DNA of 64,000 nucleotides from Mongoliimonas terrestris (GTDB lineage: Bacteria; Pseudomonadota; Alphaproteobacteria; Rhizobiales; Pleomorphomonadaceae): positions 434,001 through 498,000 of the forward strand of contig NZ_MSIG01000001.1 in the NCBI RefSeq assembly GCF_001927285.1, written 5' to 3'. Below the pieces are notes generated by a model, which ran no database searches, was not told where the DNA came from, and saw nothing but the letters and a program-made list of their open reading frames with translations. Position numbers and translations under genes: made by a program. This document shows, piece after piece, positions 9,020-18,361 of this stretch (position 1 is its first letter; each line of letters begins with the position of its first letter).

Positions 9020-9855
9020 CCGCACCGCCCCGTCCGACCGTCGGCGTGATCGGCTGGCCGATCGCCCACTCCCGCTCGCCCCTCATCCACAACCACTGGC
9101 TCGCCGTCCACGGCCTTGCCGGCCATTACGACCGCCTGCCGGTGCCGCCGGAGGCGATCGAGGGCTTCCTCGCCGACTTTCCCGCAAGCGGCCTCCTCGG
9201 CGCCAACGTCACGATCCCCTACAAGGAGATCGCCTACCGGGCGGTGGCCGCGCGCGACCCGGTGGCGGACCGCCTGATGGCCGTGAACTGCCTCTGGCTG
9301 GAGGCCGGCCGGCTGATGGGCGCCAACACGGACGTGGAAGGCTTCGTCGCCAACCTGGACCAGACCGTGCCCGGCTGGGACGCCGCCGCCGGCTCCGCCT
9401 TCGTGCTCGGGGCCGGGGGCGCCGCCCGCGCGGTGGTGGACGGCCTCGTCCACCGGGGGTTTCAGGTCCGCCTCGCCAACCGCACCCGGCCGCGCGCCGA
9501 GGCGCTCGCCGCGCTCTATCCGGGCGCCGTCACCGTCCACGCGTTCGAGGACGCGCAAGCGGCCGCCGAAGGGGCGGCGGTCGTCGTCAACACCACCTCC
9601 CTCGGCATGAAGGGCGAGGGCGAGATCCCGCTCCGGCTCGATCGTCTCGGCCCCGACTCGATCGTCGCCGACATCGTCTACGTGCCGCTGGAAACGCCCT
9701 TTCTCGCCACCGCCCGCGCGGCCGGCCTTCGCACCGTCGACGGCCTCGGCATGCTCCTCCACCAGGCTGTGCCGAGCTTCGAGCGCTGGTTTGGCGTCCG
9801 CCCGGCGGTCACCCCGGCGCTCCGGGCGCGCGTCGAGGCGGATCTCGTCCCATGA
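9016..9855 (+). CDS. aroE: Shikimate dehydrogenase (NADP+)
   Basis: Reduces 3-dehydroshikimate to shikimate in aromatic amino-acid synthesis. The 279-aa protein has the substrate Ser pair in HSRSPLIHN, the catalytic Lys in NVTIPYKE, the catalytic Asp in ANTDVEGF and the NADP-binding loop [11 protein letters not shown]. An ORF in this frame runs much further upstream through maf, but the ATG at 9016 overlapping the maf stop is the family start. Its own stop overlaps coaE as ATGA. Confidence 0.95.
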   Translation: MTAPPRPTVGVIGWPIAHSRSPLIHNHWLAVHGLAGHYDRLPVPPEAIEGFLADFPASGLLGANVTIPYKEIAYRAVAARDPVADRLMAVNCLWLEAGRLMGANTDVEGFVANLDQTVPGWDAAAGSAFVLGAGGAARAVVDGLVHRGFQVRLANRTRPRAEALAALYPGAVTVHAFEDAQAAAEGAAVVVNTTSLGMKGEGEIPLRLDRLGPDSIVADIVYVPLETPFLATARAAGLRTVDGLGMLLHQAVPSFERWFGVRPAVTPALRARVEADLVP

Positions 9856-10436
9856 TCGTCCTCGGCCTCACCGGCTCCATCGGCATGGGCAAGTCCACCA
9901 CGGCCGGCCTCTTCCGGGCCCGCGGCGTGCCGGTGTTCGACGCCGACGAGACCGTGCACCGGCTTTATGCCGGCCCGCTCGCCCCGGCCGTGGAGGCCGC
10001 CTTCCCGGGCACCGCCCCGGCCGGCGCCGTCGATCGGGCCGCCCTCGGCGCCCGCGTGCTCGGCGACGCGGATGCGATGAAGCGCCTGGAGGCCATCGTC
10101 CACCCGGCCGTGCGGGCCGCCGAGCGGGCCTTCCTCGCCACCGCCCGCGAGGCCGGCGCCAAGGTGGCGGTGCTCGACATCCCGCTCCTCTTCGAAACCG
10201 GCCGCGACCGCGACGTGGACCGGGTGGTGGTGGTCAGCGCCCCGGCGGACGTCCAGCGCGCCCGCGTCCTTGCCCGGCCTGGCATGACGGCGGAGAAGCT
10301 CGACGCCATCCTCGCCCGCCAGCTGCCGGACGCGGAGAAGCGCGCCCGCGCCCACCACGTGATCGACACCGGCGCCGGCATCCCGGCCGCCGAGGCGGCC
10401 GTCGCGGCGCTCCTTTCGGACCTTGGCGCCTCCTGA
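9852..10436 (+). CDS. coaE: Dephospho-CoA kinase
   Basis: Phosphorylates dephospho-CoA in the last step of coenzyme A synthesis. The P-loop [17 protein letters not shown] is at residues 5-21, DADETVH follows, and VHPAVRAAE and DIPLLFETG are further family blocks. At 194 aa it is normal length. It overlaps aroE by 4 nt, and the order aroE-coaE-dnaQ is conserved in alphaproteobacteria. Confidence 0.95.
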   Translation: MIVLGLTGSIGMGKSTTAGLFRARGVPVFDADETVHRLYAGPLAPAVEAAFPGTAPAGAVDRAALGARVLGDADAMKRLEAIVHPAVRAAERAFLATAREAGAKVAVLDIPLLFETGRDRDVDRVVVVSAPADVQRARVLARPGMTAEKLDAILARQLPDAEKRARAHHVIDTGAGIPAAEAAVAALLSDLGAS

Positions 10437-10623
10437 TCCGGTCCGCCTCGTCCGGCCCTCCCCTGTGGCGCTCCGGCCACCGCTTCGGATAGCGTGGGAT
10501 CACGGTCGATCGGCCGTTGCGCCGGCCCGCCCCTGGTGGCACGGTCGGCCGGAAGATGCCGTCCCGCCCGGACGTGCCGTCACCGAGGCGCCGTTCACGG
10601 CGCGCCGGCCAACCGGATCCCTG

Positions 10624-11352
10624 ATGCGCGAGATCGTCCTCGACACCGAAACCACCGGCCTCGATCCGAAGACGGGCGACCGTCTCGTGGAGATCGGCTG
10701 CGTGGAACTCGCCAACCAGTTTCCCACCGGCCGCAGCTACCACGTCTACATCAACCCGGAGCGCGCCATGCCCCGGGAAGCCTTCGAGGTGCACGGCCTG
10801 TCGGAGGCCTTTCTCGCCGACAAGCCGCGCTTCGACGACGTGGCGGACGCCTTCCTCGCCTTCATCGGCGACGGCCGGCTGGTGATCCACAACGCCCAGT
10901 TCGACATGGGCTTCATCAATTTCGAGCTGAAGCGGAGCGGCCGCGGCACCATCGCGGGCGACCGGGTGGTGGATACCCTGCAGCTCGCCCGGCGCAAGCA
11001 TCCGGGCGCCCCGGCGAGCCTCGACGCGCTTTGCGCGCGCTACGGCATCGACACCTCCAAGCGCGTCAAGCACGGCGCGCTTCTCGACGCGGAACTCCTC
11101 GCCGAGGTCTATATCGAGCTGAACGGCGGCCGTCAGGCCAACCTCGGCCTCGTCTCGGCCGCCGCGTCCGGCGCCCGCCAGCGCGCCATCGGCCGCACCG
11201 TGCAGCCGCGCCCGGCGGCGCTGCCGTCCCGCCTCACCGCCGACGCGGTCGCCGCCCACCGGGCCTTCATCGCCTCGCTCGGCGGCCATGCCCTGTGGAC
11301 CCGCTACCTGGAACAGGAAGAGCCGCCGGCGGCGGCCGGCGGCTCTCTTTAG
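10624..11352 (+). CDS. dnaQ: DNA polymerase III epsilon subunit (3'-5' exonuclease)
   Basis: Proofreading subunit of the replicative polymerase. The exonuclease motifs are all present: Exo I DTETTGLD (residues 7-14), Exo II HNAQFDMGF (about 99) and Exo III HGALLDAELLAEVY (about 158). I chose ATG at 10624 because MREIVLDTETTG is the conserved N-terminus; upstream codons in the frame look non-coding. The 242-aa protein ends in an Ala/Pro-rich tail that should hold the polymerase-binding segment. Its last codons also form a terminator-like stem (see 11319). Confidence 0.95.
   Translation: MREIVLDTETTGLDPKTGDRLVEIGCVELANQFPTGRSYHVYINPERAMPREAFEVHGLSEAFLADKPRFDDVADAFLAFIGDGRLVIHNAQFDMGFINFELKRSGRGTIAGDRVVDTLQLARRKHPGAPASLDALCARYGIDTSKRVKHGALLDAELLAEVYIELNGGRQANLGLVSAAASGARQRAIGRTVQPRPAALPSRLTADAVAAHRAFIASLGGHALWTRYLEQEEPPAAAGGSL
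11319..11350 (+). terminator. Terminator-like stem-loop inside the last codons of dnaQ
   Basis: AGAGCCGCCGGC (11319-11330) pairs perfectly with 11335-11346 over 12 bp around a GGCG loop, followed by CTTT. The stem encodes the last residues PPAAAGGSL and the stop follows at once, so coding end and terminator coincide. Genes on both sides converge here (dnaQ rightward, secB leftward). Confidence 0.6.
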
Positions 11353-11425
11353 CGTATTCCTTGACGGCCTGACCGGCCGGCGCCCGGTCGGGCTTGCCTG
11401 CTCCCGCGAAGCCCTTGCAGGCCCG

Positions 11426-11902
11426 TCACTGCTGCTGGGTGGTCTGCGCCTGCATGCGGGCGAGATACTGCTGGTAGAGCTGCACGAAATCGATCGGGTC
11501 GATCATCAGCGGCGGGAAGCCGCCGCGCACGCTCGCGTCCGCCACGATCTGGCGGGCGAACGGGAACAGCAGGCGCGGGCACTCGATCATCACGAAGGGG
11601 TGCAGGTGGGCCTGCGGCACGTTGCGCACCTGGAAGAGGCCGCCGTAGAGCATCTCGATCTGGAAGACCATCTCGCCCTTCTGCTCGGCCTTCACCTCGA
11701 TCTTGAGGTCCACCTCGTACTCCACGCCCGAGCGTTGGCGCGACGCCACGTTGACGCCGACGCTGATCTCCGGGCTGCCTTCCCGGTTGCGCAGGCTGTC
11801 CGGCGCCTTCGGGTTCTCAAAGGAAAGGTCCTTCAGATACTGGGCAAGCACGTTGAGGGACGGCTGCGGCGGGACGGCGCCCGGGGTGTCGATCGAGCTC
11901 AT
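11426..11902 (-). CDS. secB: Protein-export chaperone SecB
   Basis: Tetrameric chaperone that keeps precursors unfolded and delivers them to SecA. The 158-aa protein has LNVLAQYLKDLSFENPKAP at residues 16-34 and the conserved CPRLLFPFARQIVADASVRGGFPPLMIDPIDF stretch in the second half (quoted here only as its key parts: PRLLFPFARQ and GGFPPLMIDPIDF). AAGGAAAG precedes the ATG. The C-terminus is glutamine-rich. It converges with dnaQ. Confidence 0.95.
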   Translation of the reverse strand: MSSIDTPGAVPPQPSLNVLAQYLKDLSFENPKAPDSLRNREGSPEISVGVNVASRQRSGVEYEVDLKIEVKAEQKGEMVFQIEMLYGGLFQVRNVPQAHLHPFVMIECPRLLFPFARQIVADASVRGGFPPLMIDPIDFVQLYQQYLARMQAQTTQQQ

Positions 11903-12012
11903 GGGACTTTCCTTCTTGCCGCGTCCCGGAACGGCACGCGCGTCGGGTCAAGCGGCTATCACCGGCAGGCCCGTTTCGCAAGGCGGGTGGTGGGCGGCAA
12001 GCGCCCTCGGGC

Positions 12013-12549
12013 TCAGGGACCGCCGAGCCGCGGCGGATCGTCCGAAGCGCGCCACGGGCTGCCGGTCCCGTCGCCGTCCCGGTCCACCTCCACGGCCTCC
12101 AGATCGATCACGGCCGGCCCGCCGGTGCGCCCGCCGGCGCCCGCTCCCGCGGACGACCAGGACGCCGTGGTGGCGCCCGCGCGGGTCACCACGGTCATGT
12201 TGCGCGCGACGAGACGGACGAGGAGCGCGCGCACCGGCGGCAGGAGCAACAGGAAGGCCACGATGTCGCTGAGGAAGCCGGGCAGGACCAGGAACAGCCC
12301 GGCGAGGGCTAGGAAGGCCCCGTGCACGATGGTGGCGGCCGGCATGCGGCCGGCGGCGATGTCCGCGCGGGCGGCGGTCAGCAGGCGCAGGCCCTCGAAG
12401 CGCAGGAGCGCCGCGCCGGCAAGACCGGCGCCGATCAGAAGGGCCAGCGTCCACAACACGCCGATCTCGCGGCCCACCACGATGAACATGGCGATCTCGG
12501 CGATCGGGACCAGAAGCAGCATCAGCGGTATGAGGGCGGCAAAACGCAT
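12013..12549 (-). CDS. fxsA: FxsA-family membrane protein
   Basis: Small cytoplasmic-membrane protein named after the E. coli gene that suppresses F exclusion of phage T7; its physiological role is not known. The 178-aa product starts MRFAALIPLMLLLVPIAEIA and shows three to four hydrophobic segments in the first 120 residues, with the GREIGVLWTLALLIGAGLAG and LVLPGFLSDIVAFLLLLPP blocks typical of the family, then a Gly/Ala/Asp-rich tail. The frame continues upstream through a 38-bp tandem repeat, which I exclude from the gene. secB-fxsA-Tim44 order is common in Rhizobiales. Confidence 0.9.
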   Translation of the reverse strand: MRFAALIPLMLLLVPIAEIAMFIVVGREIGVLWTLALLIGAGLAGAALLRFEGLRLLTAARADIAAGRMPAATIVHGAFLALAGLFLVLPGFLSDIVAFLLLLPPVRALLVRLVARNMTVVTRAGATTASWSSAGAGAGGRTGGPAVIDLEAVEVDRDGDGTGSPWRASDDPPRLGGP

Positions 12550-12580
12550 CGGTCGATCCTGTCCGGCGGCGCTGGCCCGG

Positions 12581-12694
12581 GTCCGGACGATCCGGACCCG
12601 TCCCGGGGCGAACCATGAGTCCGGTCGATCCGGACCCGTCGAGGGGCGAGACATGAGTCCGGTCGATCCGGACCCGTCCCGGGGCGAAACAACG
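12581..12694. repeat. Three tandem copies of a 38-bp unit upstream of fxsA
   Basis: Units at 12581-12618, 12619-12656 and 12657-12694. Each begins GTCCGG(T/A)CGATCCGGACCC, contains the small inverted repeat TCCGG-N5-CCGGA and most of a CCCGTCCCGGGGCGA segment, and differs from the others at only a few bases. The array lies between the divergent genes fxsA and the Tim44-domain gene, in their promoter region. Confidence 0.85.
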
Positions 12695-12917
12695 GTCATC
12701 GGGCGGCGGCGGGGCGGTCACGGCGACCTCTCGGACACCATGAACGATTGAAAGACGGCGACGGAACGGGCATAGGCTTGCCGTCACGCTTTGTATCCTG
12801 GCCTTTGCCCCTTTATGCTGGCCGGACGCGGCTTATGTAAGGGGTGGCACGGCGTCGCGCCAGAGACTGGCCGCGAGCGCCGAACACTCTTCCTCGAAAA
12901 CGGGTCCGATAGCCGAG

Positions 12918-13637
12918 ATGAACGGATTCCTCGACGTCTACAGCCTGGTCTTCCTCCTGGTGGCGGTGGCCATCTTCTGGAAGCTCAGGAGTGTGCTCGG
13001 CCGGCGGACCGGCAACGAGCGACCGCCGACCGATCCGTTCGCCCGTCGAGAAGAGCGTCCGGCGGCCCCGGCCGGCGACACCAACGACAATGTGGTGGCC
13101 TTGCCGCGGTCCGGCCGTGCGCCCGCGGCGAAGGCCGAGCCGGTGCAGCCGGGCTCGGTCGACCAGGTGGCCCCGGCGGGCTCGGCGCTCAACACGGCAC
13201 TGCGCACGATCGTGTCGGCGGACCGCTCGTTCGACGCCCGGCACTTCGTGGAAGGGGCCCGCTCGGCCTACGAGATCATCGTCGGGGCCTTCGCCTCCGG
13301 CGACCGCGACACCCTGAAGGCCCTCCTCGGCCCGGATGTCTACGAAGGCTTCAACGCCGCCATCGCCGAGCGCGAGCAGCGCGGCGAGACGGTGGAGACC
13401 ACCTTCGTCGGCATGGACAAGGCGGATATCGTGGAGGCGGCCCTGAAGTCCGGACAGGCGCAGATCACCGTCCGCTTCGTCAGCCAGCTCATCTCCGTCA
13501 CCCGCAACAAGGCCGGCGCCGTGGTGGAAGGCGATCCGGTGAAGGTCGGCGAGGTCACGGACGTGTGGACCTTCGCCCGCGAGGTGAAGTCGCGCGATCC
13601 GAACTGGCGCCTGATCGCCACCGAGGCGGACAGCTGA
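12918..13637 (+). CDS. Tim44/TimA-domain membrane-anchored protein
   Basis: Bacterial homologue of the mitochondrial import motor subunit Tim44; in alphaproteobacteria it is a membrane-associated protein of uncertain role. The 239-aa product has one N-terminal transmembrane helix (residues about 7-24, SLVFLLVAVAIFW), a Pro/Ala/Arg-rich linker to about residue 90, and then the Tim44 domain starting around SFDARHFVEGARSAYEIIVG and ending with the NTF2-like VTDVWTFAREVKSRDPNWRL. It is followed 51 bp later by mltA in the same direction, a conserved order. Confidence 0.9.
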   Translation: MNGFLDVYSLVFLLVAVAIFWKLRSVLGRRTGNERPPTDPFARREERPAAPAGDTNDNVVALPRSGRAPAAKAEPVQPGSVDQVAPAGSALNTALRTIVSADRSFDARHFVEGARSAYEIIVGAFASGDRDTLKALLGPDVYEGFNAAIAEREQRGETVETTFVGMDKADIVEAALKSGQAQITVRFVSQLISVTRNKAGAVVEGDPVKVGEVTDVWTFAREVKSRDPNWRLIATEADS

Positions 13638-13688
13638 TCCTCGTCCGATAGGCCCCGGCGATGAGCATGCCGCGATGAGCGACTGGTT

Positions 13689-14807
13689 ATGAGCGACATG
13701 ACCGCCCCGGCCCGGTTCCGCCGGGTCGCCTTCGACCGGCTGGCCGGCTGGGCGCGCGACGACCACGCGGCCGCCTTTTCGGCCTTCCGCCGCTCCGCCG
13801 CCCGCATCCTGGTCGCCGCGCCGAAGACCCGCGGCCTCGCCCTCGACGGCGACGCCCTCCGGGCTCCCGCCGCGGCCGCCCTCGCCGCCCCCGACCGGCC
13901 GACCGGCACTGACGCGCGCGCCTTCTTCGAACGCTGGTTCGAGCCGCGCCGCATCGTCCCGGCGGAAGGCGGCGGCTTCGTCACCGGCTACTACGAGCCG
14001 GAGGTGAAGGGCGCCCTCAAGCCCTCGGCGGCCTTCCCCGTGCCCCTCCATCGGCGCCCGGACGACCTTCACGAGATCAAGCCCGGCGACGAGCGCTTCG
14101 ACCTTCCCGAAGACCTCACCTGGGCGGTCCGCCGCGACGGCCGGCTCCTTCCCCATCCGGACCGGGCGGCCGTGATGGCCGGCGCCCTCGACGGCCGCGG
14201 GCTGGAGCTTGCCTATGTGGCGAGTTGGGCGGAGGCCTTCTTCATCCACGTGCAGGGCTCCGCCCGCATCCGCCTCGCCGAGGGCGGCACGCTCCGGGTC
14301 GCCTTCGCGGCGAAGAGCGGCCATCCCTATTTCCCGATCGCCCGCGTGCTGGTCGAGAAGGGCCTGATGACCCCCGCCGAGGCGACGGCGGACGTGCTCC
14401 GCGCCTGGCTCGACGCCAACCCGGCGGAGGCGTCGGCCGTGATGGGGCGCAACCGCTCGTACATCTTCTTCGCCGAGGCCCCCGTGCAGGACCCCGCCCT
14501 CGGGCCGCTCGCCGCCGCCGCGGTGCCGCTGACGCCCGGCCGGTCGCTTGCGGTCGACCGGCACCTGATGACCTTCCACATGCCGATCTACGTGGAGGCG
14601 GACCTTCCGGGCGAGACGCCCGGCCAGCGCCTGCCCTTCCGCCGGCTGATGATCGCGCAGGACACCGGCTCGGCCATCCTCGGCCCGGCGCGCGGCGACA
14701 TCTTCTTCGGCACCGGCCCGGAGGCCTTCGCCAAGGCTGCCCGCGTGCGCCATCCGGCCCGCTTCACCGTGCTCGTCCCGCGCCGGGAGCCGACCGGTGG
14801 CCCGTGA
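13689..14807 (+). CDS. mltA: Membrane-bound lytic murein transglycosylase A family protein
   Basis: Cleaves the MurNAc-GlcNAc bond of peptidoglycan with formation of 1,6-anhydroMurNAc. The 372-aa protein has the MltA barrel with GGGFVTGYYEPEVKG (about residues 94-108) and FFIHVQGSARIRLAEGG, then the 3D domain with AQDTGSAILGPARGDIFFGTG, which holds the catalytic Asp. It lacks the lipoprotein or Sec signal expected for a periplasmic enzyme: the N-terminus MSDMTAPARFRRVAFDRLAG is basic and not hydrophobic. Either the true start is elsewhere or export uses another route. It overlaps the next gene by 11 nt. Confidence 0.9.
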   Translation: MSDMTAPARFRRVAFDRLAGWARDDHAAAFSAFRRSAARILVAAPKTRGLALDGDALRAPAAAALAAPDRPTGTDARAFFERWFEPRRIVPAEGGGFVTGYYEPEVKGALKPSAAFPVPLHRRPDDLHEIKPGDERFDLPEDLTWAVRRDGRLLPHPDRAAVMAGALDGRGLELAYVASWAEAFFIHVQGSARIRLAEGGTLRVAFAAKSGHPYFPIARVLVEKGLMTPAEATADVLRAWLDANPAEASAVMGRNRSYIFFAEAPVQDPALGPLAAAAVPLTPGRSLAVDRHLMTFHMPIYVEADLPGETPGQRLPFRRLMIAQDTGSAILGPARGDIFFGTGPEAFAKAARVRHPARFTVLVPRREPTGGP

Positions 14808-15363
14808 CCGGCGCCGGCTCGGGCCGGAGGAGGAGGCGCTCTGGGCCCTGGTGCAGCGCTCCGTCAACCCGCTGAAGCGCGCGCGGGCGGAGCCGAAGCC
14901 CCCGCCACCGCCCTCGCCGGAGGCGGTGCCGCCGGCGCCGGCCGACATCGCCGCCATCACGCCGAAGGTGGAGGCGCCCCGCGCGCCCGCCCGCCCGGCC
15001 ATGCCGACCCTGCAGCCGCTCGACCGGCGCGAGAAGAAGCAGGTGGTCCGCGGCACGCGGGCGATCGACGCGCGCCTCGACCTGCACGGTCTTCGCCAGG
15101 ACGAGGCCCGCGCCCGGCTCCTCGGCTTTTTGTCGACCGCCCAGGCGCGCGAGGCCAAGATCGTCCTCATCATCACCGGCAAGGGCACCGGTGGCGGCTT
15201 CGAGACGCTTTACGGCGACGAGCGCGGCGTCCTGAAACGCATGGTGCCGCTCTGGCTCAGCCTGCCGGAGTTCCGCGACAAGGTGCTCGGCTACGAGGAC
15301 GCGCACCTCACCCACGGCGGCGCCGGGGCGCTCTACATCCGGATCCGCCGGCGGCGGAGCTGA
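14797..15363 (+). CDS. Smr-domain protein (MutS2 C-terminal-like nuclease domain)
   Basis: Small MutS-related domain protein; such domains nick DNA or cleave RNA in several families, but the substrate here is unknown. The 188-aa protein starts with GTG inside the mltA end. Residues 1-85 are a charged, Pro-rich region; the Smr core follows with the DLHG signature in ARLDLHGLRQDEARARL (about residue 92) and LIITGKGTGG (about residue 125). The mltA-smr pair is common in alphaproteobacteria and the overlap implies coupled translation. Confidence 0.92.
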   Translation: MARDRRRLGPEEEALWALVQRSVNPLKRARAEPKPPPPPSPEAVPPAPADIAAITPKVEAPRAPARPAMPTLQPLDRREKKQVVRGTRAIDARLDLHGLRQDEARARLLGFLSTAQAREAKIVLIITGKGTGGGFETLYGDERGVLKRMVPLWLSLPEFRDKVLGYEDAHLTHGGAGALYIRIRRRRS

Positions 15364-15407
15364 CCCGCGCGGGGCACCCGCCCGCACGGCAACACGGGAG
15401 GCAGGCC

Positions 15408-15806
15408 ATGACGCCGTTCGGGGCGCGGATGCGGGAGCTGAGGGCGGAGCGCCAGGTCACCCTGAAGGAGATGGCGGCCGCCCTTGGCGTCTCCAGCACC
15501 TACCTGTCGGCCCTGGAGCACGGCCGCCGCGGCCGGCCGAGCTGGTTCCTCCTGCAGCGCATCCTCGGCTATTTCAACCTGATCTGGGACGAGGCGGAGG
15601 ACCTGCAGCGCCTCGCCGACCTCTCCCACCCGCGCGTCGTCATCGACACCGCCGGCCTCGACCCGCGCGCGACCCGGCTCGCCAACCTTCTCGCCGAGAC
15701 GATCGCCGGCCTCGACGGCGCCAGCCTCGACCGCCTCACCCGCGACCTGGAGGCCTCCCGCCGCCGCCCGTCCGGCCGGCCGCCCGCGACTCCGCCCGGC
15801 GGCTAG
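15408..15806 (+). CDS. XRE-family helix-turn-helix transcriptional regulator
   Basis: DNA-binding protein of 132 aa. The HTH is at residues about 7-60: MRELRAERQVTLKEMAAALG, then VSSTYLSALEHGRRGRPS as recognition region. The rest has no second domain and ends in a Pro/Arg-rich tail. GGGAGG lies 6 nt before the ATG. It follows smr by 44 bp, so it is probably the end of the Tim44-mltA-smr operon, and converges with the histidine kinase gene. Target genes are unknown. Confidence 0.9.
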   Translation: MTPFGARMRELRAERQVTLKEMAAALGVSSTYLSALEHGRRGRPSWFLLQRILGYFNLIWDEAEDLQRLADLSHPRVVIDTAGLDPRATRLANLLAETIAGLDGASLDRLTRDLEASRRRPSGRPPATPPGG

Positions 15807-15834
15807 CGCCCCCGCCCCGTTCAGCCCGCCCCGC

Positions 15835-18342
15835 TCAGGCAGCCTTGAGGCCGAGCCGGGCGCGCACCGCCTCGGCGGCGGGCTCCGCTTCGGCGATCGC
15901 CAGCAGCAGGCGGGCGAGCGCCGCGGCATCCGTCGGCACCGGGTCGGCGAGAAGGTCGGAGGCGATGTCGGCGATCGCCATGAAGCCGACGTTGAGCGCC
16001 GATCCCTTCAGCGTGTGGAGCACGGCCCGGAGCGCCGCGGCGTCGTCGGCCTGGAGCGCCGCCATCAGCTCGCCCACCAGCCCGGCCGTGTCGTCGAGGA
16101 AACTGGTCATCAGGAAGTCCACCACCTCGCCGCCGAGTTCGGCATGGAGCGCGTCGATCCGGTCGAACGCGATCGGCGGCGCGGCCGCCCCGTCCTCGTG
16201 CCCCGCCTCCGTGCCGCCCGTCGACGGCACGAGCGTCCCGGCCGCCGCGGCGGCGATCACTTCGGCGAGGCGGGCGCGCTCCACCGGCTTGGCCACGAAC
16301 CCGTCCATGCCGGCGGCGAGGCAGGCGTCCCGGTCGGTGGTGAAGGCGTTCGCCGTCATGGCGACGATCGGCGTGCGCCGCTTGGCCGGCTCGCTCGATC
16401 GGATGGCGCGGGTGGCTTCCAGGCCGTCCATCACGGGCATCTGCATGTCCATCAGGATCAGCCCGAAGCTACGCGTGGTGGCGAGCGCCAGCGCCTCCGC
16501 GCCGTTGCCCGCCACCGTCACCCGGTGGCCGAGCTTGCCCAGCATGCGCACCGCCACCTCCTGGTTCACCGGATTGTCCTCGGCAAGCAGGATGTCGAGC
16601 GGCGGCGTCGCCGCCAGGGCGGGCGCCGGGCCCTGGTCGGCCGACGGGAGGACGGCGGCGCCGAAGAGGTCGCCGAGGATGGCCGGCGACAGGGCCGCCG
16701 CCTCGCTCTCCCGCGCCGGCAGGTCCGGCGGCCCGATCCGTGTGACGAGCCGCGGCGGCATGTGCTCCTCGCGCACCTCCAGCAGGCACGTGGGCGTCTG
16801 GCCCGGCCCGGCGATGACGGCGCCGGCATGGACGACGGCGGCCTCCAGCGCCTCGGTCTCCAGCGGGCTGCGGCCCCGCACCGCCACGCGGCGGCCGGCG
16901 AGGGGGGCCGAAAGGGTCGTCTTGCCGGGGGCGACGGCGAGCGGCAGCTCGAACCAGAAGGTGCTGCCCTCCCCTTCCTGGCTCTCCACCCCGAGGGTGC
17001 CGCCGAGCCGCTCCACCACGCGCCGGCAGATGGCAAGGCCGAGCCCCGTGCCGCCGAAGCGCCGGCTGATGCTGGCGTCCACTTGGCTGAACTCGCGGAA
17101 GAGGCGCGCGCGCCCGGCCTCCGAAATGCCGATGCCGGTGTCCGTCACCGCCATCCGGAGCCAGGTGGTCTCGTCCACGCGCCGCTCGGACACGTGCACC
17201 ACCACGGACCCGCTCTCGGTGAACTTGAGGGCGTTGGCGAGGAAGTTGAGCAGCACCTGCCGCACCCGGCCGGGGTCGCCCACGAACAGCCGGTCGTTCG
17301 GCAGCACCGGGGCGAGCACCAGCATCAGCCGCCGGTCCCGGGCGCGCGAGGCCACCACCCGAAGGGCGGTCTCGGCCTCGGCGACCGGGTCGAACACGGT
17401 GTTCTCCGTGTCGAAATGGCCCGCCTCCAGCTTGGAGAAGTCCAGGATGTCGTCGATGATGTCCATCAGCGCCACGCCGCAGGACCGGATGGTGCGCGCG
17501 GTGCGGGCCTGCTCGGCGGAGAGCTCGGTGTCCATCAGGAGGTCCGACATGCCGATCACACCGTTCAGCGGCGTGCGGATCTCGTGGCTCATGGTGGCGA
17601 GGAAGGCCGATTTCGTGCGCGCCCCGGCTTCCGCCGCCTCGGCCGCGGCGGCAAGGTCGCGCGTCATGGCGTGCAGCCTGGCCCGCGACCGGGTGATCTC
17701 CCGGATCTGCCGCACCAGCATCAGGATCACCATGACCATGCTCAGCGTCAGCGCCAGCACCAGGCCGCCGAGCAGGCCGTAGAGGTTCTGCAGATAGGCG
17801 CGGTCGGCGCTCCTGAGGCCGGAGAGCACGCCGTTGGCGCGCACCACCAGCGTTTCCGTCGCCTTGGAGGTCTGCTCGAACTGGGCCTCCATGATGTCCA
17901 GCAAGGCCGGGGTCACCGGTCGGCCCGCCGCGATGGCGTCGAACAGCGCGACCTCGGCCGCCACCGTGCGCTCCACCACGGCCCGCGCCGCGACCGCCTC
18001 GCCGTCCTTCAGGAAGACGGTCGGGTAGGATCCGTTCTGCAAGAGCGAGAGCCGGCTGTAGAGGATGTCGAAGCGGCGGGAGACGGCCTCGACCGCCTCC
18101 GGCGAGATCCCGGTGTGGCGCACCTCGTCGACGGCGCGGAGCAGCTTGTTGACCTCGCGGTCCAGCTGGTAGGTCGCCCAGAGGGCGTCCTCCTGGATGC
18201 TGGACCGCACGGTCCGCGCCTGCTGCAGCAGCACGGCGAGCACCGCGATGGCGGCCACCAGGAAGACCACCGCCACGGCGGCCAGAAGGGCGGCGCTGCG
18301 CAAGTGGGCAGGGGAGCGGCCGACGGCGGCGTCCAACGGCAT
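15835..18342 (-). CDS. Hybrid sensor histidine kinase with receiver and Hpt domains
   Basis: Multi-step phosphorelay kinase of 835 aa. Order seen: transmembrane helix (about 15-40), periplasmic sensor region (about 41-183), second helix (about 187-211), HisKA with [18 protein letters not shown] (His 253), HATPase with the N-box [15 protein letters not shown] and G boxes DTGIGI and [13 protein letters not shown], receiver with [14 protein letters not shown] and phospho-Asp in [13 protein letters not shown], and a C-terminal Hpt with [11 protein letters not shown]. It is the last gene of a leftward trio with a periplasmic sulfite-oxidase-fold protein and an HD-GYP response regulator, which are its likely sensor partner and output. 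The signal sensed is unknown. Confidence 0.93.
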   Translation of the reverse strand: MPLDAAVGRSPAHLRSAALLAAVAVVFLVAAIAVLAVLLQQARTVRSSIQEDALWATYQLDREVNKLLRAVDEVRHTGISPEAVEAVSRRFDILYSRLSLLQNGSYPTVFLKDGEAVAARAVVERTVAAEVALFDAIAAGRPVTPALLDIMEAQFEQTSKATETLVVRANGVLSGLRSADRAYLQNLYGLLGGLVLALTLSMVMVILMLVRQIREITRSRARLHAMTRDLAAAAEAAEAGARTKSAFLATMSHEIRTPLNGVIGMSDLLMDTELSAEQARTARTIRSCGVALMDIIDDILDFSKLEAGHFDTENTVFDPVAEAETALRVVASRARDRRLMLVLAPVLPNDRLFVGDPGRVRQVLLNFLANALKFTESGSVVVHVSERRVDETTWLRMAVTDTGIGISEAGRARLFREFSQVDASISRRFGGTGLGLAICRRVVERLGGTLGVESQEGEGSTFWFELPLAVAPGKTTLSAPLAGRRVAVRGRSPLETEALEAAVVHAGAVIAGPGQTPTCLLEVREEHMPPRLVTRIGPPDLPARESEAAALSPAILGDLFGAAVLPSADQGPAPALAATPPLDILLAEDNPVNQEVAVRMLGKLGHRVTVAGNGAEALALATTRSFGLILMDMQMPVMDGLEATRAIRSSEPAKRRTPIVAMTANAFTTDRDACLAAGMDGFVAKPVERARLAEVIAAAAAGTLVPSTGGTEAGHEDGAAAPPIAFDRIDALHAELGGEVVDFLMTSFLDDTAGLVGELMAALQADDAAALRAVLHTLKGSALNVGFMAIADIASDLLADPVPTDAAALARLLLAIAEAEPAAEAVRARLGLKAA

Positions 18343-18361
18343 CGGTCCGCCCCCGGCGCGC

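Noticed and set aside
12813..15188. 791-codon leftward open frame opposite the Tim44, mltA and smr genes
   Set aside because: Shadow of three well supported genes; no recognisable domain.
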